DNA of 61,070 bases from Thalassospira sp. MCCC 1A01148. Its GTDB lineage: Bacteria; Pseudomonadota; Alphaproteobacteria; Rhodospirillales; Thalassospiraceae. Position 1 is the stretch's first letter, and each line of letters opens with the position of its first letter. The notes beneath the pieces were generated by a model. That model had not been told where the DNA came from. It saw only the letters and a program-made list of their open reading frames with translations, and searched no databases. Location of the stretch: assembly GCF_001613795.1 (NCBI RefSeq), contig NZ_LPVZ01000023.1:1-61070 (forward strand). Reading direction: 5' to 3'. Below, piece by piece: positions 25,878-35,602 of the stretch. The position numbers were made by a program, and so were the translations under genes.

Positions 25878-26657
25878 ATGCACTACAGCATGCGGCAATA
25901 CCGTGCCGAAGCGGAAAGCCACAGTCATAGCGATTTCCATCAGATCATCATTTCTGATCTTGGCCGTCTTGAGATGGAGGTCGAAGGTCGGGGTGGTGAG
26001 GTTTTTGGCCGTCAGATGGCCTTTGTCGAAGCGGGCAAGACCCATGCCTACCGCGCAGAGGGCCTGAACCGTTTTCTGGTTCTTGACCTGAATACGGACT
26101 TGGCGCGCCGCACCGGATTAGAGGCACTGTGGTATCGCCATGGCGGGGCCTCAACCTATCTTGAAGTTCGAACCGGTCATCAACAGGGACTGGTCGGGTT
26201 GCTGGGCCATTTGTCGGCTGCGAATGAGGATGTCTGTCCAGACGGGCTGGAATGTCTGAAAACACTGTTGTTGCGCAGTCAGCGCGCAAGCGGTCTGGGG
26301 GCATTCGCCTCGCAGGCATTGCCGTCCCGTCTTCTTCGCGTGATGGCATGGGCCGAAGCCCGGCTGGGAGAAGACATTACGATCGCTGATCTGGCAGCTG
26401 TTGCAACACAATCGGAAAGCAGCCTGTTTGAGGCATTCCAAAAGTATGTCGGGACAAGCCCGATGCGCTGGCTGACAGAGCAGCGTCTTGAAATGGCAAT
26501 GGCGCTTTTGCGTGATCAAGATGTCAGTCTTTCAATGTCAGATCTGGCGAGCGTGGTCGGGTTTTCCGATCAAAGTGCTTTTTCCCGCGCCTTTTCACGA
26601 CGCTTTGGCTGTTCGCCAAGGGCTGCTAAGCGCAGCGCTCACGGCCTCACATACTAA
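25878..26657 (+). CDS. AraC-family transcriptional regulator
   Basis: A 259-residue regulator with a short N-terminal cupin-like sensing domain (SHSDFHQIIISDLGRLEMEV, with a His cluster at its start) and a C-terminal AraC DNA-binding domain from about residue 160, whose signature segment reads LASVVGFSDQSAFSRAFSRRFG. AGAGGA precedes the chosen ATG at 25878. It is followed 140 bases later by a DMT exporter in the same direction, a common regulator-exporter arrangement for amino acid or metabolite efflux. Confidence 0.9.
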   Translation: MHYSMRQYRAEAESHSHSDFHQIIISDLGRLEMEVEGRGGEVFGRQMAFVEAGKTHAYRAEGLNRFLVLDLNTDLARRTGLEALWYRHGGASTYLEVRTGHQQGLVGLLGHLSAANEDVCPDGLECLKTLLLRSQRASGLGAFASQALPSRLLRVMAWAEARLGEDITIADLAAVATQSESSLFEAFQKYVGTSPMRWLTEQRLEMAMALLRDQDVSLSMSDLASVVGFSDQSAFSRAFSRRFGCSPRAAKRSAHGLTY

Positions 26658-26799
26658 AGCGTTTCTGTAAGAAACATTTTCATCATTTTTGTGGTTTTGC
26701 GCCGTTCTTGCCGCGAACTTCTGGAGTTTGGGCAAAGACCTGCCTGCTGTGAGCGGGCATCTTCCCCTGTGCAAGAAGCAGCAATATGGGGCGACGTCG

Positions 26800-27705
26800 A
26801 TGAATGTGGTGAATGGCAAGCGCAAGGCGACGTTGATCGGGGCGATAGCCGTTATTCTTTGGGCGCTGCTTGCGCTGTTTACAACCGAACTGGCATCCAT
26901 TCCGCCATTTCAGCTGGTCAGCCTGTGTTTTGCCATCGCGACACTGTTTGGTGCCGCTTGGATTTCTCTGCGCGGGGGCAGTGTGGTGGGCGTGTTGCGT
27001 CAGCCACTTGGTGCTTGGCTTTTGGGTGTTGCGGGCCTGTTTGGCTATCACTTTTTCTATTTTGTGGCCTTGGCCAACGCGCCGGCGGTTGAGGCCAGTC
27101 TGATTGCCTATCTCTGGCCGCTCTTTATTGTTTTGTTTTCCGCGTTTTTGCCCGGTGAACGCTTGAAATGGAAGCATGTCGGGGGTGCTGTTCTTGGTTT
27201 GACGGGGGCAGTCCTTTTGATTGGCAAGGGGCAAGGCGTGTCTTTCGATCCGGCATTTGCGGCTGGATATGGTGCGGCGATCATCTGTTCACTGCTGTGG
27301 TCGGGATATTCTGTCTTGAACCGGCGTTATCGCAATGTGCCAGTTGGGGCTGTCTGCGGATTTTGTGCCGGTGCATCGCTTCTGGGGTTTGGAACGCATG
27401 TCATTCTCGAAGCATGGGTGCAGCCGGATGCAACGCAGTGGTTGGCAATTCTGGGGCTTGGGCTGGGGCCGGTTGGTGCCGCCTTCTTTGTTTGGGACCA
27501 TGGCACCAAACACGGTGACATTCAGGTTCTTGGCGTTGCGGCCTATGGGGCACCGTTGCTCAGTACGTGTTTGTTGATTGCTTTTGGCAAAGCGCTCGCG
27601 ACGCCTGCAACCATTGCGGGATGCTTGCTGATCGTTGGCGGTGCGATTCTTGCTTCGTTAAACATCCGATTGCCCCGAAAAAACACCCGCGTCTCCGTAA
27701 AATGA
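26800..27705 (+). CDS. EamA-family DMT transporter
   Basis: A 301-residue exporter with ten hydrophobic segments in two EamA repeats. The region FGYHFFYFVALANAPAVEASLIAYLWPLF resembles the aromatic amino acid/paraquat exporter YddG branch (only the key Y-F-x-A-L and W-P-L pattern is used here). The chosen ATG at 26800 gives the family start MNVVNGKRKATLIG; an upstream extension to 26689 lacks membrane character. The AraC gene before it is the likely regulator. Confidence 0.88.
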   Translation: MNVVNGKRKATLIGAIAVILWALLALFTTELASIPPFQLVSLCFAIATLFGAAWISLRGGSVVGVLRQPLGAWLLGVAGLFGYHFFYFVALANAPAVEASLIAYLWPLFIVLFSAFLPGERLKWKHVGGAVLGLTGAVLLIGKGQGVSFDPAFAAGYGAAIICSLLWSGYSVLNRRYRNVPVGAVCGFCAGASLLGFGTHVILEAWVQPDATQWLAILGLGLGPVGAAFFVWDHGTKHGDIQVLGVAAYGAPLLSTCLLIAFGKALATPATIAGCLLIVGGAILASLNIRLPRKNTRVSVK

Positions 27706-28047
27706 CGCTCTGGCGCGCGCAAACCAGATCGTCCTATTCACAAGCTTCCCGGTCGTACGACTTATATTAGCCCATTAAATTGTTTGGCTTTTTCCGCTCG
27801 TGTTCCCCAAGCACGCATTTGTTTGCCGACGCAACATTAATTGCATTCACTTTTAAGTGACTTGTATTCGTTTAGTTTCCATTCGTGCCTTTGGAAGATT
27901 ACAGTTGTCGGGCATAAGTTGGGCGTTGCTCTCTAAAATGTGAGGCAAATAGCTGCATTGAGTGTTGTGCGACGCGGTATTAATGACTTATAGTCATGGT
28001 TTATCAGGTGGTTGCTAGTCGTTTAACATGCGTAATTGGGGGCATTT
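27706..28047. other. Intergenic region before the first sulfotransferase gene
   Basis: About 340 bases, AT-richer than the flanking genes, with no plausible coding frame. A palindrome ATGACT-TAT-AGTCAT (27983-27997) and a short CACTTTTAAGTG repeat are visible. No strong -35/-10 pair or terminator stands out, though the DMT gene and the sulfotransferase gene must be separated here. Confidence 0.4.
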
Positions 28048-29784
28048 GTGGCAAACGGGAATGCTGATGTGACAGCCGAAGTGAAAAAGGCCATGTCGGC
28101 TGGCGAATTCGCATCTGCTGCGGATGTTGGCGCTCGGCTGCTGAAAACGCATTCGCGTAACACCCTTTTGTCCGTCATGACATCTGTTGCGGAAATTCAT
28201 GCAAAGCGGTTCTCGCGCGCTGGTGCGCGTCTCAAACGGTTAATTGCCGATGTATCGCCCAGCGATCAGTATTTCGCGCCCATTCTGCAAAACCTGCACG
28301 AGTATGCCCGTATTACGGGTGACTTTTCCGCCGTTGTTCAGGTGCTTGAAAGCAAACGCCAAAAGCAGAATGCGCATCCGATTTACTCGGAAGCGATCGC
28401 CAATTTGGTTCTGGAGCGTTTGAATCAGCAGGGGATGGCGCGCCTTTACTCGAAAGACATCTTTCACGCGATTGAATTGCTTGAAAAACTTCCAGCAGAT
28501 TACCCGCGTGCACGTGAGGCAAAGGAAGTTCTGGCGCGTCTGTATGTCCATTGCGAAGTGACCGACAAGGCCTTTTCATTGTTGACCGAATTGGTCGCGG
28601 CCAATCCTGACGACAGGGCTTTGCGGCTGTTCCAGCTTTCTGCACTTGCCATTTCCGGTGAAGTAGAGGCTGCAAAAAAATGTGCGCTTTCCCTCATTGA
28701 TGATTACACCGATATCGGTCCACGGCCCTATCTGGTACTTTGTTATCTTTCCCCGCTAGCGTTACCCGAAAACAGCGAACAGGTTCTTGAGGCCTACTTG
28801 GCCGATACGCGGAACCCGGTTATTGATCGTTTTCAGGCCGCGTTTGCATTGGGCGCAATGGCGGAAAGTCGTAACGACATGAAAACCGCGTTTTCGCGCT
28901 ATCAGGCGGGACATGCAATCAGTGCGGCGATTGCGCCGTATGACATCAATAAAGATCTCACGTCATTCGAACGTATTCGGGCGCTTCTGAACCAAACGGT
29001 TCAGCATGGCGAACCACGTTCCATGCATAAAGACGAAGCGCCGACCCCGATATTTATCGTTGGCATGCCGCGTTCTGCCTCCACATTGGCAGAAAGCATT
29101 CTTGGGGCCCATGCCGATGTTCACGGTGCGGGGGAAATTGGTGATTTTGCACATATCGTCTGGGAGGTAACGGGCGTTAAGGACGTTGCCGACCAGATGG
29201 CGAAGTTGGGCAAAGCCGAAATTCATGAAATTCGGCGGCGGTATCTTGCCGCACTTCGCGGTTACGCCCCGGATGCGCGGTTTGTAATTGACAAAAATTT
29301 GGGCAATCTCACGCGTGTCGGCCTGATCCGGATGATTTTCCCGACGGCTCCGATTGTCTATATGCGTCGGAATCCTGTCGCGACTTGCGTGTCGATTTAT
29401 ACGACACCGTTTGTCAATTCCATGCGCTACGCTGATAACCTTGATGATCTTGCGGCCTATTATCGGGCTGCTGAAGAATTGATGACCGAATTTGTCGAAA
29501 CGGATAAGCATAACACCGTGTTTGAACTGGAATACGAAACATTGGTCGCCGATCCGGAGACCGTCGGACGGGCCCTGTTCACCCATTGCGGTATCAACTG
29601 GGATTCAAGTTGTCTTGAGTTCTATCGGTCGGAAAAGGTATCGCGAACCGCAAGCATGTTGCAGGTCAGAAGGCCGCTAAATAGCGATTCTGTTGCCAAG
29701 TGGCGCCGCTTCGAACCCTATATCGGCCCACTTATGATGCTGGATGACGATCATGGCGCGGTTCAGGAAATGCGCGCGTCTTGA
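28048..29784 (+). CDS. TPR-like repeat sulfotransferase (pair 1, first gene)
   Basis: A 578-residue fusion. Residues 1-320 are helical, with degenerate TPR-like repeats; residues about 330-570 form a PAPS-type sulfotransferase domain (Sulfotransfer_3). The 5-prime-phosphosulfate loop reads FIVGMPRSASTL, where Ala replaces the usual Gly of PRSGTT; the Glu of HGAGEIGDF matches the catalytic-base position of tyrosylprotein sulfotransferases, and MRRNPVATCVSIY gives the 3-prime-phosphate Arg and Ser. The GTG start at 28048, behind GGGGG, aligns with the start of its paralogue 32 bases downstream. No signal peptide is seen, so it should act in the cytoplasm. Its targets are unknown. Confidence 0.85.
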   Translation: MANGNADVTAEVKKAMSAGEFASAADVGARLLKTHSRNTLLSVMTSVAEIHAKRFSRAGARLKRLIADVSPSDQYFAPILQNLHEYARITGDFSAVVQVLESKRQKQNAHPIYSEAIANLVLERLNQQGMARLYSKDIFHAIELLEKLPADYPRAREAKEVLARLYVHCEVTDKAFSLLTELVAANPDDRALRLFQLSALAISGEVEAAKKCALSLIDDYTDIGPRPYLVLCYLSPLALPENSEQVLEAYLADTRNPVIDRFQAAFALGAMAESRNDMKTAFSRYQAGHAISAAIAPYDINKDLTSFERIRALLNQTVQHGEPRSMHKDEAPTPIFIVGMPRSASTLAESILGAHADVHGAGEIGDFAHIVWEVTGVKDVADQMAKLGKAEIHEIRRRYLAALRGYAPDARFVIDKNLGNLTRVGLIRMIFPTAPIVYMRRNPVATCVSIYTTPFVNSMRYADNLDDLAAYYRAAEELMTEFVETDKHNTVFELEYETLVADPETVGRALFTHCGINWDSSCLEFYRSEKVSRTASMLQVRRPLNSDSVAKWRRFEPYIGPLMMLDDDHGAVQEMRAS

Positions 29785-29816
29785 TAGACGCGCTGGCGCT
29801 GTAATGTCGAGGACAG

Positions 29817-31577
29817 ATGGTGGCGATAAAATCTGATATTGCCTCGGAAATGAAACGGGCAATGTCGGCCGGGCAATTTGACCAAGCAGCCAAAATTGGT
29901 GCCCGGATTTTGCGCCTGCACCCCAAAAGAACCGATATCGAGATCATGACGGCCGTCAGTGAGTTGCAGACAGGTTGGCTTGCAAACGCGGGTCGGCGGT
30001 TAAAAAGGCTGTTTCATGCGCTGCCGTTGACAGACCGTTTCTTCGCGCCGGTTGCGCAAAATTTTCGCCAGTATGCCTACCAGTCAAATGACTTTGCGGC
30101 ATTGGAAACTGCAATAAGAAGGCGTCTGGGGACAGAGCCCGGGAACGGCATTCTGGCCTATATGCTGGCGGATGCCATATTTCAGGACGAGCTCATCAAA
30201 AGTCCTGGAGTGTGCGTCGCACCGCGACTTGCAGAGGCAATTGATGCGCTTGTGCTGATTCCTGCGCAATCAGCACAATATGATGATGCACAAATTCTGC
30301 TGGCACGGATCCATTTGCATCAGGAACAGCACGCCCAAGCATTTGATGTGCTTGAAAAGTTTGTCATACGGTATCCGGATAATCTGGCTGTGCAGATGAT
30401 GCTGGCTGCGTCGTATGCTGCAGCCAATGAGGCGAGCAAGGCTGTTTCCACATGTCTCGCGATCATTTCAGTCAATCCATTCTATAGTGCGCAACCTTAC
30501 CTGATCATCTCCTTTATGCGCCCCAAATCCATGCCAGAGGGTGCAGTCGGTTATCTTGATTCCATGCTCGACAAGCAAGACCTTGCGAACGCGGAACGCT
30601 ACAAGGCGGCCTTTGCGCGCGCGAGGATCGAAGAGACCAAAGGCAATATGAAACAGGCCTTTGATTTCTATAAGCTGGGACATGCTGCAAACCGCGCAGA
30701 GCGCCCGTTCGACATAGTACATGAGCGTAAAGAGCTTGCGCGTTTGCGTGATATGGCGGGGGAAACGCCGGTTTGGGATCACGCGGGGGCAGGAGATGAA
30801 AATGGGCCACAGCCAATCTTTGTCGTCGGCATGCCGCGGTCCGGAACGACATTGACCGAGCGTATTCTTGGTGCCCATCCCGATGTGTATGCAGCTGGTG
30901 AGATCGGCGATTTTGCCAAGGCGGTGATTGACGTGGTCGGAGTTGGCCCGGTTTCAGAGAAGTTGGCACGCATTGATCGCAAGGCTGCAGCCAGAATTCG
31001 CAAGCAATACCTTGATGCGTTAAAGGCCTACGCGCCCGAAAAACGCTTTGTCACCAACAAGACACCAGCCAATTTCATGCGGATTGAGATGATCCGGCGC
31101 GTTTTCCCTGATGCACCGATCATTCACACCCATCGTCACCCGCTTGCGACTTGTCTTTCGATTTACACAACGCCGTTTTCGGTCCCGATGCGCTACTCCG
31201 ACGATCTTGGTGAATTGGCCGATTATTATCGCGGCTATGTCGCGTTAATGAAAGCCAGTTTCGAAGCCGATGATCGAGGTCAGATGTATGATCTTTCTTA
31301 CGAAGATCTGGTGTCCGATCCAGAAACCGTGGCCCAGGATTATCTGGCGCATTGTGGGCTGGACTGGCATCCCGGATGCCTTGAGTTTTATCGAAGCGAC
31401 AAAGCCGCCGCAACTGCCAGCATGATCCAGGTACGCCGTCCGATCAACCAGGACTCGGTGCAGAAATGGCAGCGGTTTGAGCCGTTTATCGGCCCGCTGG
31501 TGGCACTGGCGGACGATGCGGAGTTTCGTCAATGGCAGGCCCCTGTAAAATCATCGCGACGTGTTGTTGCCGCGTAG
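29817..31577 (+). CDS. TPR-like repeat sulfotransferase (pair 1, second gene)
   Basis: A 586-residue paralogue of the preceding protein, matching it along its whole length (AMSAGQFDQAAKIGAR against AMSAGEFASAADVGAR at the N-terminus). The loop is the canonical FVVGMPRSGTTL near residue 340, the putative base is in YAAGEIGDF, and the 3-prime-phosphate site is THRHPLATCLSIY. The conserved C-terminal QVRRPINQDSVQKW is shared by all four family members in this window. GAGGACAG precedes the ATG. It is probably co-transcribed with the first gene. The helical half may recognise protein substrates as TPRs do in O-GlcNAc transferase. Confidence 0.88.
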   Translation: MVAIKSDIASEMKRAMSAGQFDQAAKIGARILRLHPKRTDIEIMTAVSELQTGWLANAGRRLKRLFHALPLTDRFFAPVAQNFRQYAYQSNDFAALETAIRRRLGTEPGNGILAYMLADAIFQDELIKSPGVCVAPRLAEAIDALVLIPAQSAQYDDAQILLARIHLHQEQHAQAFDVLEKFVIRYPDNLAVQMMLAASYAAANEASKAVSTCLAIISVNPFYSAQPYLIISFMRPKSMPEGAVGYLDSMLDKQDLANAERYKAAFARARIEETKGNMKQAFDFYKLGHAANRAERPFDIVHERKELARLRDMAGETPVWDHAGAGDENGPQPIFVVGMPRSGTTLTERILGAHPDVYAAGEIGDFAKAVIDVVGVGPVSEKLARIDRKAAARIRKQYLDALKAYAPEKRFVTNKTPANFMRIEMIRRVFPDAPIIHTHRHPLATCLSIYTTPFSVPMRYSDDLGELADYYRGYVALMKASFEADDRGQMYDLSYEDLVSDPETVAQDYLAHCGLDWHPGCLEFYRSDKAAATASMIQVRRPINQDSVQKWQRFEPFIGPLVALADDAEFRQWQAPVKSSRRVVAA

Positions 31578-31646
31578 ACCTTGCGGGGTGCTTCGGGTTA
31601 GAAGGTATCAGACGGAACTCAATACCAAGAAAACCGGAGCACGGCG

Positions 31647-32621
31647 ATGAACAGCACCATTCCAAAGGCAGAGCTGCATTTGCATCTTGAAGGAGCGATG
31701 ACGCCCACACTTGTACGCAGCTTTGCCAAGCGCAATGGAATGACCTTGCCTGATGACATTTACGATGATCAGGATCGCTACATCTGGAACGACTTTCCCG
31801 AGTTCCTCAATAGCTTCGACAAGGCAAGTGCCGCCATCCGCACCAAGCAGGATTACGCCGACCTGACCTGTTTTTACCTGACAGAGCAGGCAAAGGCCGG
31901 CGCGATTTATGTCGAAATCTTCTGTTCCCCGACCCATGCGGCTGACTGTGGCTTGTCATTTGATGATCATCTGGCAGCGGTGGTCGAAGGCATTGATCGC
32001 GCCAACAAGGAAACCGGCATTGTCGGCCGCATCATCATGACCTGTGTGCGTCATATCGGACCGGATGTGGCGGTGAAGGTTGCCCGCGAAACCGTGGCCT
32101 GTGGTCATCCATACATTGTTGGATTTGGCATGGGCGGTAATGAAAGCATGTTCACGCAGGAAGATTTCTATGCGGCGTTCAAGGTCGCCCGTGATGGGGG
32201 GCTCGGTTGCACGACCCATGCTGGCGAAGTTCAGGGACCACAAAGCGTCTGGGACGCGATTGAAAAGCTGCCGGTGACCCGTATTGGCCATGGCGTAAGA
32301 TCAATTGAAGACCCGAAACTGGTCGAAACATTGGCCAAGCGCGAGATCGTACTGGAAGTTTGCCCGGGATCAAACATCGCGCTTTCGGTGTTCCCGGACT
32401 ATGCATCCCATCCATTGCGCAAATTCTATGATGCCGGTGTCAAGGTCACACTGGGGTCGGATGATCCGCCTTTCTTCTTTACTTCGCTTGCGGCTGAATA
32501 TCAGCGTGCTGAAGAGGTGTTTGGCTTTACCCCGGAAGAACTGCGGGGCCTGACTCGTACGGCCATCGAAGCGGCCTTTGTCGATGACGGTATTAAGGCG
32601 AATCTTTTCGCCAAGCTTTAA
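31647..32621 (+). CDS. Adenosine/adenine deaminase
   Basis: A 324-residue zinc-dependent TIM-barrel deaminase. All metal and catalytic residues are visible: HLHLEG near the N-terminus, the CTTHAGE catalytic His-Glu, the IGHG zinc histidine and the TLGSDDPPFF aspartate pair. The PPFF following the Asp pair is more typical of adenine deaminases of the Aah1 type than of classical adenosine deaminase, so either adenine to hypoxanthine or adenosine to inosine is possible. AAAACCGGAG is upstream. It converges with a minus-strand hydrolase, the stops being only 3 bases apart. Confidence 0.88.
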   Translation: MNSTIPKAELHLHLEGAMTPTLVRSFAKRNGMTLPDDIYDDQDRYIWNDFPEFLNSFDKASAAIRTKQDYADLTCFYLTEQAKAGAIYVEIFCSPTHAADCGLSFDDHLAAVVEGIDRANKETGIVGRIIMTCVRHIGPDVAVKVARETVACGHPYIVGFGMGGNESMFTQEDFYAAFKVARDGGLGCTTHAGEVQGPQSVWDAIEKLPVTRIGHGVRSIEDPKLVETLAKREIVLEVCPGSNIALSVFPDYASHPLRKFYDAGVKVTLGSDDPPFFFTSLAAEYQRAEEVFGFTPEELRGLTRTAIEAAFVDDGIKANLFAKL

Positions 32622-32624
32622 TTG

Positions 32625-33545
32625 TCAAGCCGTCTGACAACGTGCGATATGCGCATCAAAGGCGTGCCAGAACTTGTCCCTGTAAAGGTCGCGCTCCTGA
32701 AGGATCTCGTGGCGGGCTTCCGGGATTTCCGTAATCGTCACGGACGGAACACCGCCAAACAGGTCTTCGGTAATCTGATTGGAAACAACCTGATCGTTTC
32801 CGGCCAGCACCATCGTGATTGGTGGTAGCAACCATTGACCGGATTTCATCTGCTCTATGCGGTCTGAAACCGATGCCTGTGCCTTGAAACACGCATCAAG
32901 CCAACCGGCAGATACACCGCCGACCACAAGGTTCGGGTGCTCTTTCAGGATCGCGACGTTGCGGGCATAACGGGTTGCATCCGACGTCAGGATGTTATCG
33001 GGGTCAAACTCTGCTAGCGGACTGAGCTTCGCTTGCCCGGGAAGATATTGTTTGTCGAACCCGTACCGGCACATGCTGTCAGCAACGAATTGCGCTGCCA
33101 GCGACAACCAGTCATGCCCACCCAGCCCGAAAAACGGCGCGACCATCACGGCATTTTCCCAAAGACCGGGTTGATCAAGCATCATCGCCATGGCGACCAG
33201 CCCGCCGGTCGAGTGGGTCAGGACGCAAGGACATTCGATACCATGTGCCTGTTCGACATGCTCGATGACATGGCCCGTGTCGGCGATATAGTGCGCAACG
33301 TCATGGATGTAGCCCATCACAGGGTCATCGGTTTCACGTGACGAGCCGCCATGACCCCGAAAATCAAAAGTCACGCAGCCAAATCCACGTGCTGCAAGCT
33401 CATCGGCGGTTTCCTGATAGCGTTCGATATATTCGCCGCGCCCTTGCAGGATCAGTATGTGCTGACCTGCGTTTTCAGGTGTTTGAACGCCAAAACGGAG
33501 CTTGATGCCATCCGGCGTTTCGAGGGTTTCAGTCGTAAATGTCAT
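32625..33545 (-). CDS. Alpha/beta hydrolase, monoacylglycerol lipase/lysophospholipase type
   Basis: A 306-residue serine hydrolase. It has the oxyanion-side HILILQGRGEYIERY, the FDFRGHGGSS segment, the nucleophile elbow LTHSTGGLVA and a terminal ARHEIL histidine, the pattern of the PldB/monoacylglycerol lipase group. No signal peptide is present, so it should act in the cytosol or on the inner membrane face. ATG at 33545 is chosen; a GTG six bases upstream is possible. It follows a second lipase gene by 15 bases and is probably in the same operon. Confidence 0.88.
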   Translation of the reverse strand: MTFTTETLETPDGIKLRFGVQTPENAGQHILILQGRGEYIERYQETADELAARGFGCVTFDFRGHGGSSRETDDPVMGYIHDVAHYIADTGHVIEHVEQAHGIECPCVLTHSTGGLVAMAMMLDQPGLWENAVMVAPFFGLGGHDWLSLAAQFVADSMCRYGFDKQYLPGQAKLSPLAEFDPDNILTSDATRYARNVAILKEHPNLVVGGVSAGWLDACFKAQASVSDRIEQMKSGQWLLPPITMVLAGNDQVVSNQITEDLFGGVPSVTITEIPEARHEILQERDLYRDKFWHAFDAHIARCQTA

Positions 33546-33560
33546 GCGCACATTTCGGGG

Positions 33561-34850
33561 TTATTCTTGGGCGGTCACAGATGTCGTGATGAAATCCTTC
33601 ATCTTGTCCATCATGCCGGTGAAATCCGGATTGAACGTTCCGCGGCGAAGCGTGCCATCCGGGGCCGTATCAAACAGATTGCGTTCCGCATACATGACAT
33701 CATTACCCGACCGGCAGCGTGAAAGTGCGTCGGGATCGTCATAATGCCCGCAATCGGGGGCCGAGCCATCCAGGCCATATATGGGATCATTCGGGTTCAT
33801 GGTAATGGCCGTGTGCGCATGATTGAGTGTGCGCAACTGATCATTTTCCGAGCGCACAATATCAATCCCCGCACAGTCCGGAAGGTTCATGGCAGAGGTA
33901 ATCCTGCCCTGATACCAGACCAATTGTTTTTGGGATGCAGTGACCTTGTTGCAGTAAAAATCAAGCATGACATCGGGATTGATGGTTTGGTCGTCTGAGC
34001 TGACAACCCCGAATACCGGGATGTCAAAGTCAGGCAGGCTGCCTTCGCCATAGGGTTCGGTCAGAAGGTAAAACTCGGCGGCGGCATTCATCGCCATCGA
34101 GCCATATTTGCCCGGATCGTTGTTTTCGCCCTGACCAACCCAGTCTTTGACGTAGCGTACATAGGGGGTAAGCCACGCCTGATCGCTTTTGGCGGCAAGA
34201 CCGGGCGACAGCATGACAAGTGCCGAGACCCGGTCTTTGTCTGATTGCTCGCTATACACCCGGCCAATCAGGGCTGCACCGGTGGAAAAGCCCATTGGGA
34301 TGATGTGTTCAATATCATCGTCAAAGCTGTTCAACCCGAAACGAACCGTCTTAAGCCAGTCTTCATAGTCCACATCAAGCAAGTCACCGGGGACCGTGCC
34401 GTGACCGGGCAGAAGTAGCCCGTGGAAGACCGCGCACGGGAAGCGATCACGCAAATTGTCGCGAATGTCACTTAGCCAATAGGGACTGTCTGTAAGACCG
34501 TGAACCATCAGGAAACCAAGGCCATTTCCCTGCAAAGCGGGATCGTCGCCAGTGCATGTGGCGCCAACCGGTCCAAGTGCATAGGGTGCGCGCATGTCGA
34601 CAACCTGATTTAGGGTGTGTTCCCCAAACGGTTTTTCTTCCCCGGCAAAGCGTGTTCGGGAAATTACATCGCGCAGATTCTGGCGGGTGGATTGGACGTA
34701 ATCATCAAACGAAGTTCCCGGGGCAGGGGCCGTAATCGCCGCGCCAGATGGTTCAAGTGCCGTGTCGGGTGTTGCGCAGGCACCTGTCGCCAAAAGACCA
34801 CAAAGGGCAAGGGATGCAAGCCCTGTATGAATGATGCGAGACGTGCCCAT
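33561..34850 (-). CDS. Exported alpha/beta hydrolase, probable lipoprotein
   Basis: A 429-residue protein with a signal peptide (core TGLASLALCGLLATGAC) whose final Cys could be lipidated, although the lipobox (TGAC) is imperfect. The hydrolase core has GFLMVHGLTDSPYW for the oxyanion hole, LLLPGHGTVPG and the nucleophile elbow MGFSTGAALIG; the C-terminal HAHTAI may give the histidine. It likely cleaves esters in the periplasm or at the outer membrane. It is followed by a cytosolic lipase, suggesting stepwise lipid or ester use. Confidence 0.85.
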   Translation of the reverse strand: MGTSRIIHTGLASLALCGLLATGACATPDTALEPSGAAITAPAPGTSFDDYVQSTRQNLRDVISRTRFAGEEKPFGEHTLNQVVDMRAPYALGPVGATCTGDDPALQGNGLGFLMVHGLTDSPYWLSDIRDNLRDRFPCAVFHGLLLPGHGTVPGDLLDVDYEDWLKTVRFGLNSFDDDIEHIIPMGFSTGAALIGRVYSEQSDKDRVSALVMLSPGLAAKSDQAWLTPYVRYVKDWVGQGENNDPGKYGSMAMNAAAEFYLLTEPYGEGSLPDFDIPVFGVVSSDDQTINPDVMLDFYCNKVTASQKQLVWYQGRITSAMNLPDCAGIDIVRSENDQLRTLNHAHTAITMNPNDPIYGLDGSAPDCGHYDDPDALSRCRSGNDVMYAERNLFDTAPDGTLRRGTFNPDFTGMMDKMKDFITTSVTAQE

Positions 34851-34942
34851 TGGTTTTGCTCCGATCCGTTTCCGGGTTTGAAGAGGTTTGTTGTTTTGCC
34901 AACAGGGATGTTAACGCGCGTACCGGTATGGTGCGAGCAACA

Positions 34943-34972
34943 AAAAAGCGACCTGTGTACAGATCGCTTTTT
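34943..34972 (-). terminator. Terminator of the OsmC gene
   Basis: A stem of AAAAAGCGA with TCGCTTTTT, with an inner CTGT-ACAG extension, ends in five T on the minus strand and lies 26 bases past the OsmC stop. It separates OsmC from the lipoprotein lipase gene. Confidence 0.85.
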
Positions 34973-34998
34973 CTGACAGTTGGCTTGGCCGAAACCGG

Positions 34999-35403
34999 CT
35001 ATTCAATCAGTTCCCAGCTATGGGTGACTTCAGCGGCCTTTGAAAGCATGATTGAGGCAGAGCAGTATTTTTCCGCAGACAACTCAACCGCACGGCCAAC
35101 CTTTGTTTCATTCAGATCCTCGCCTTTGACCTTGAAGTGCAGATGGATCTTGGTGAAGACCTTGGGATCGGTTTCGGCACGTTCTGCTTTGACATCGGTT
35201 TCAACATCCAGAACGTTTTCACGGCCCTTCTTGAGAATATGCACAACATCAATAGACGAGCAGCCACCAAGACCCAGCAGGAGCATCTCCATTGGACTCG
35301 GTCCAAAACCGTTATCCTTGTCGCCATCCATGACGACGCCGTGGCCGGTGCCGCTGGTGCCGGTGAAGGTCAGATTTTCAAGCCACTTTACACGCGCTTC
35401 CAT
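34999..35403 (-). CDS. OsmC-family peroxiredoxin-like protein
   Basis: A 134-residue OsmC protein. Two cysteines in the expected contexts, LLGLGGCSSIDV (about residue 48) and EKYCSASIML (about 113), would form the peroxidatic pair, so it should reduce organic hydroperoxides with a thiol such as lipoyl groups. The composition and SPMEMLLLGLGG fit the YhfA-like branch. It is monocistronic with its own terminator. Confidence 0.9.
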   Translation of the reverse strand: MEARVKWLENLTFTGTSGTGHGVVMDGDKDNGFGPSPMEMLLLGLGGCSSIDVVHILKKGRENVLDVETDVKAERAETDPKVFTKIHLHFKVKGEDLNETKVGRAVELSAEKYCSASIMLSKAAEVTHSWELIE

Positions 35404-35602
35404 GATCGAATTCCCATCTGCAATAAACTGTTGCCTTAACCTCTAGCCCGCCTTGGATGTGCCTGCAAGGTGCGATCACGGGCAATCGGGGGCTGAAAGG
35501 TCGAAAATGCGACCATGGGTGGTAAGTTGTTATAGGAGTTTTTACTTTCCGGACGGATAATGTTGCGATTATTCAGATTCCTATGGTGCAGGAGTTACGG
35601 CC

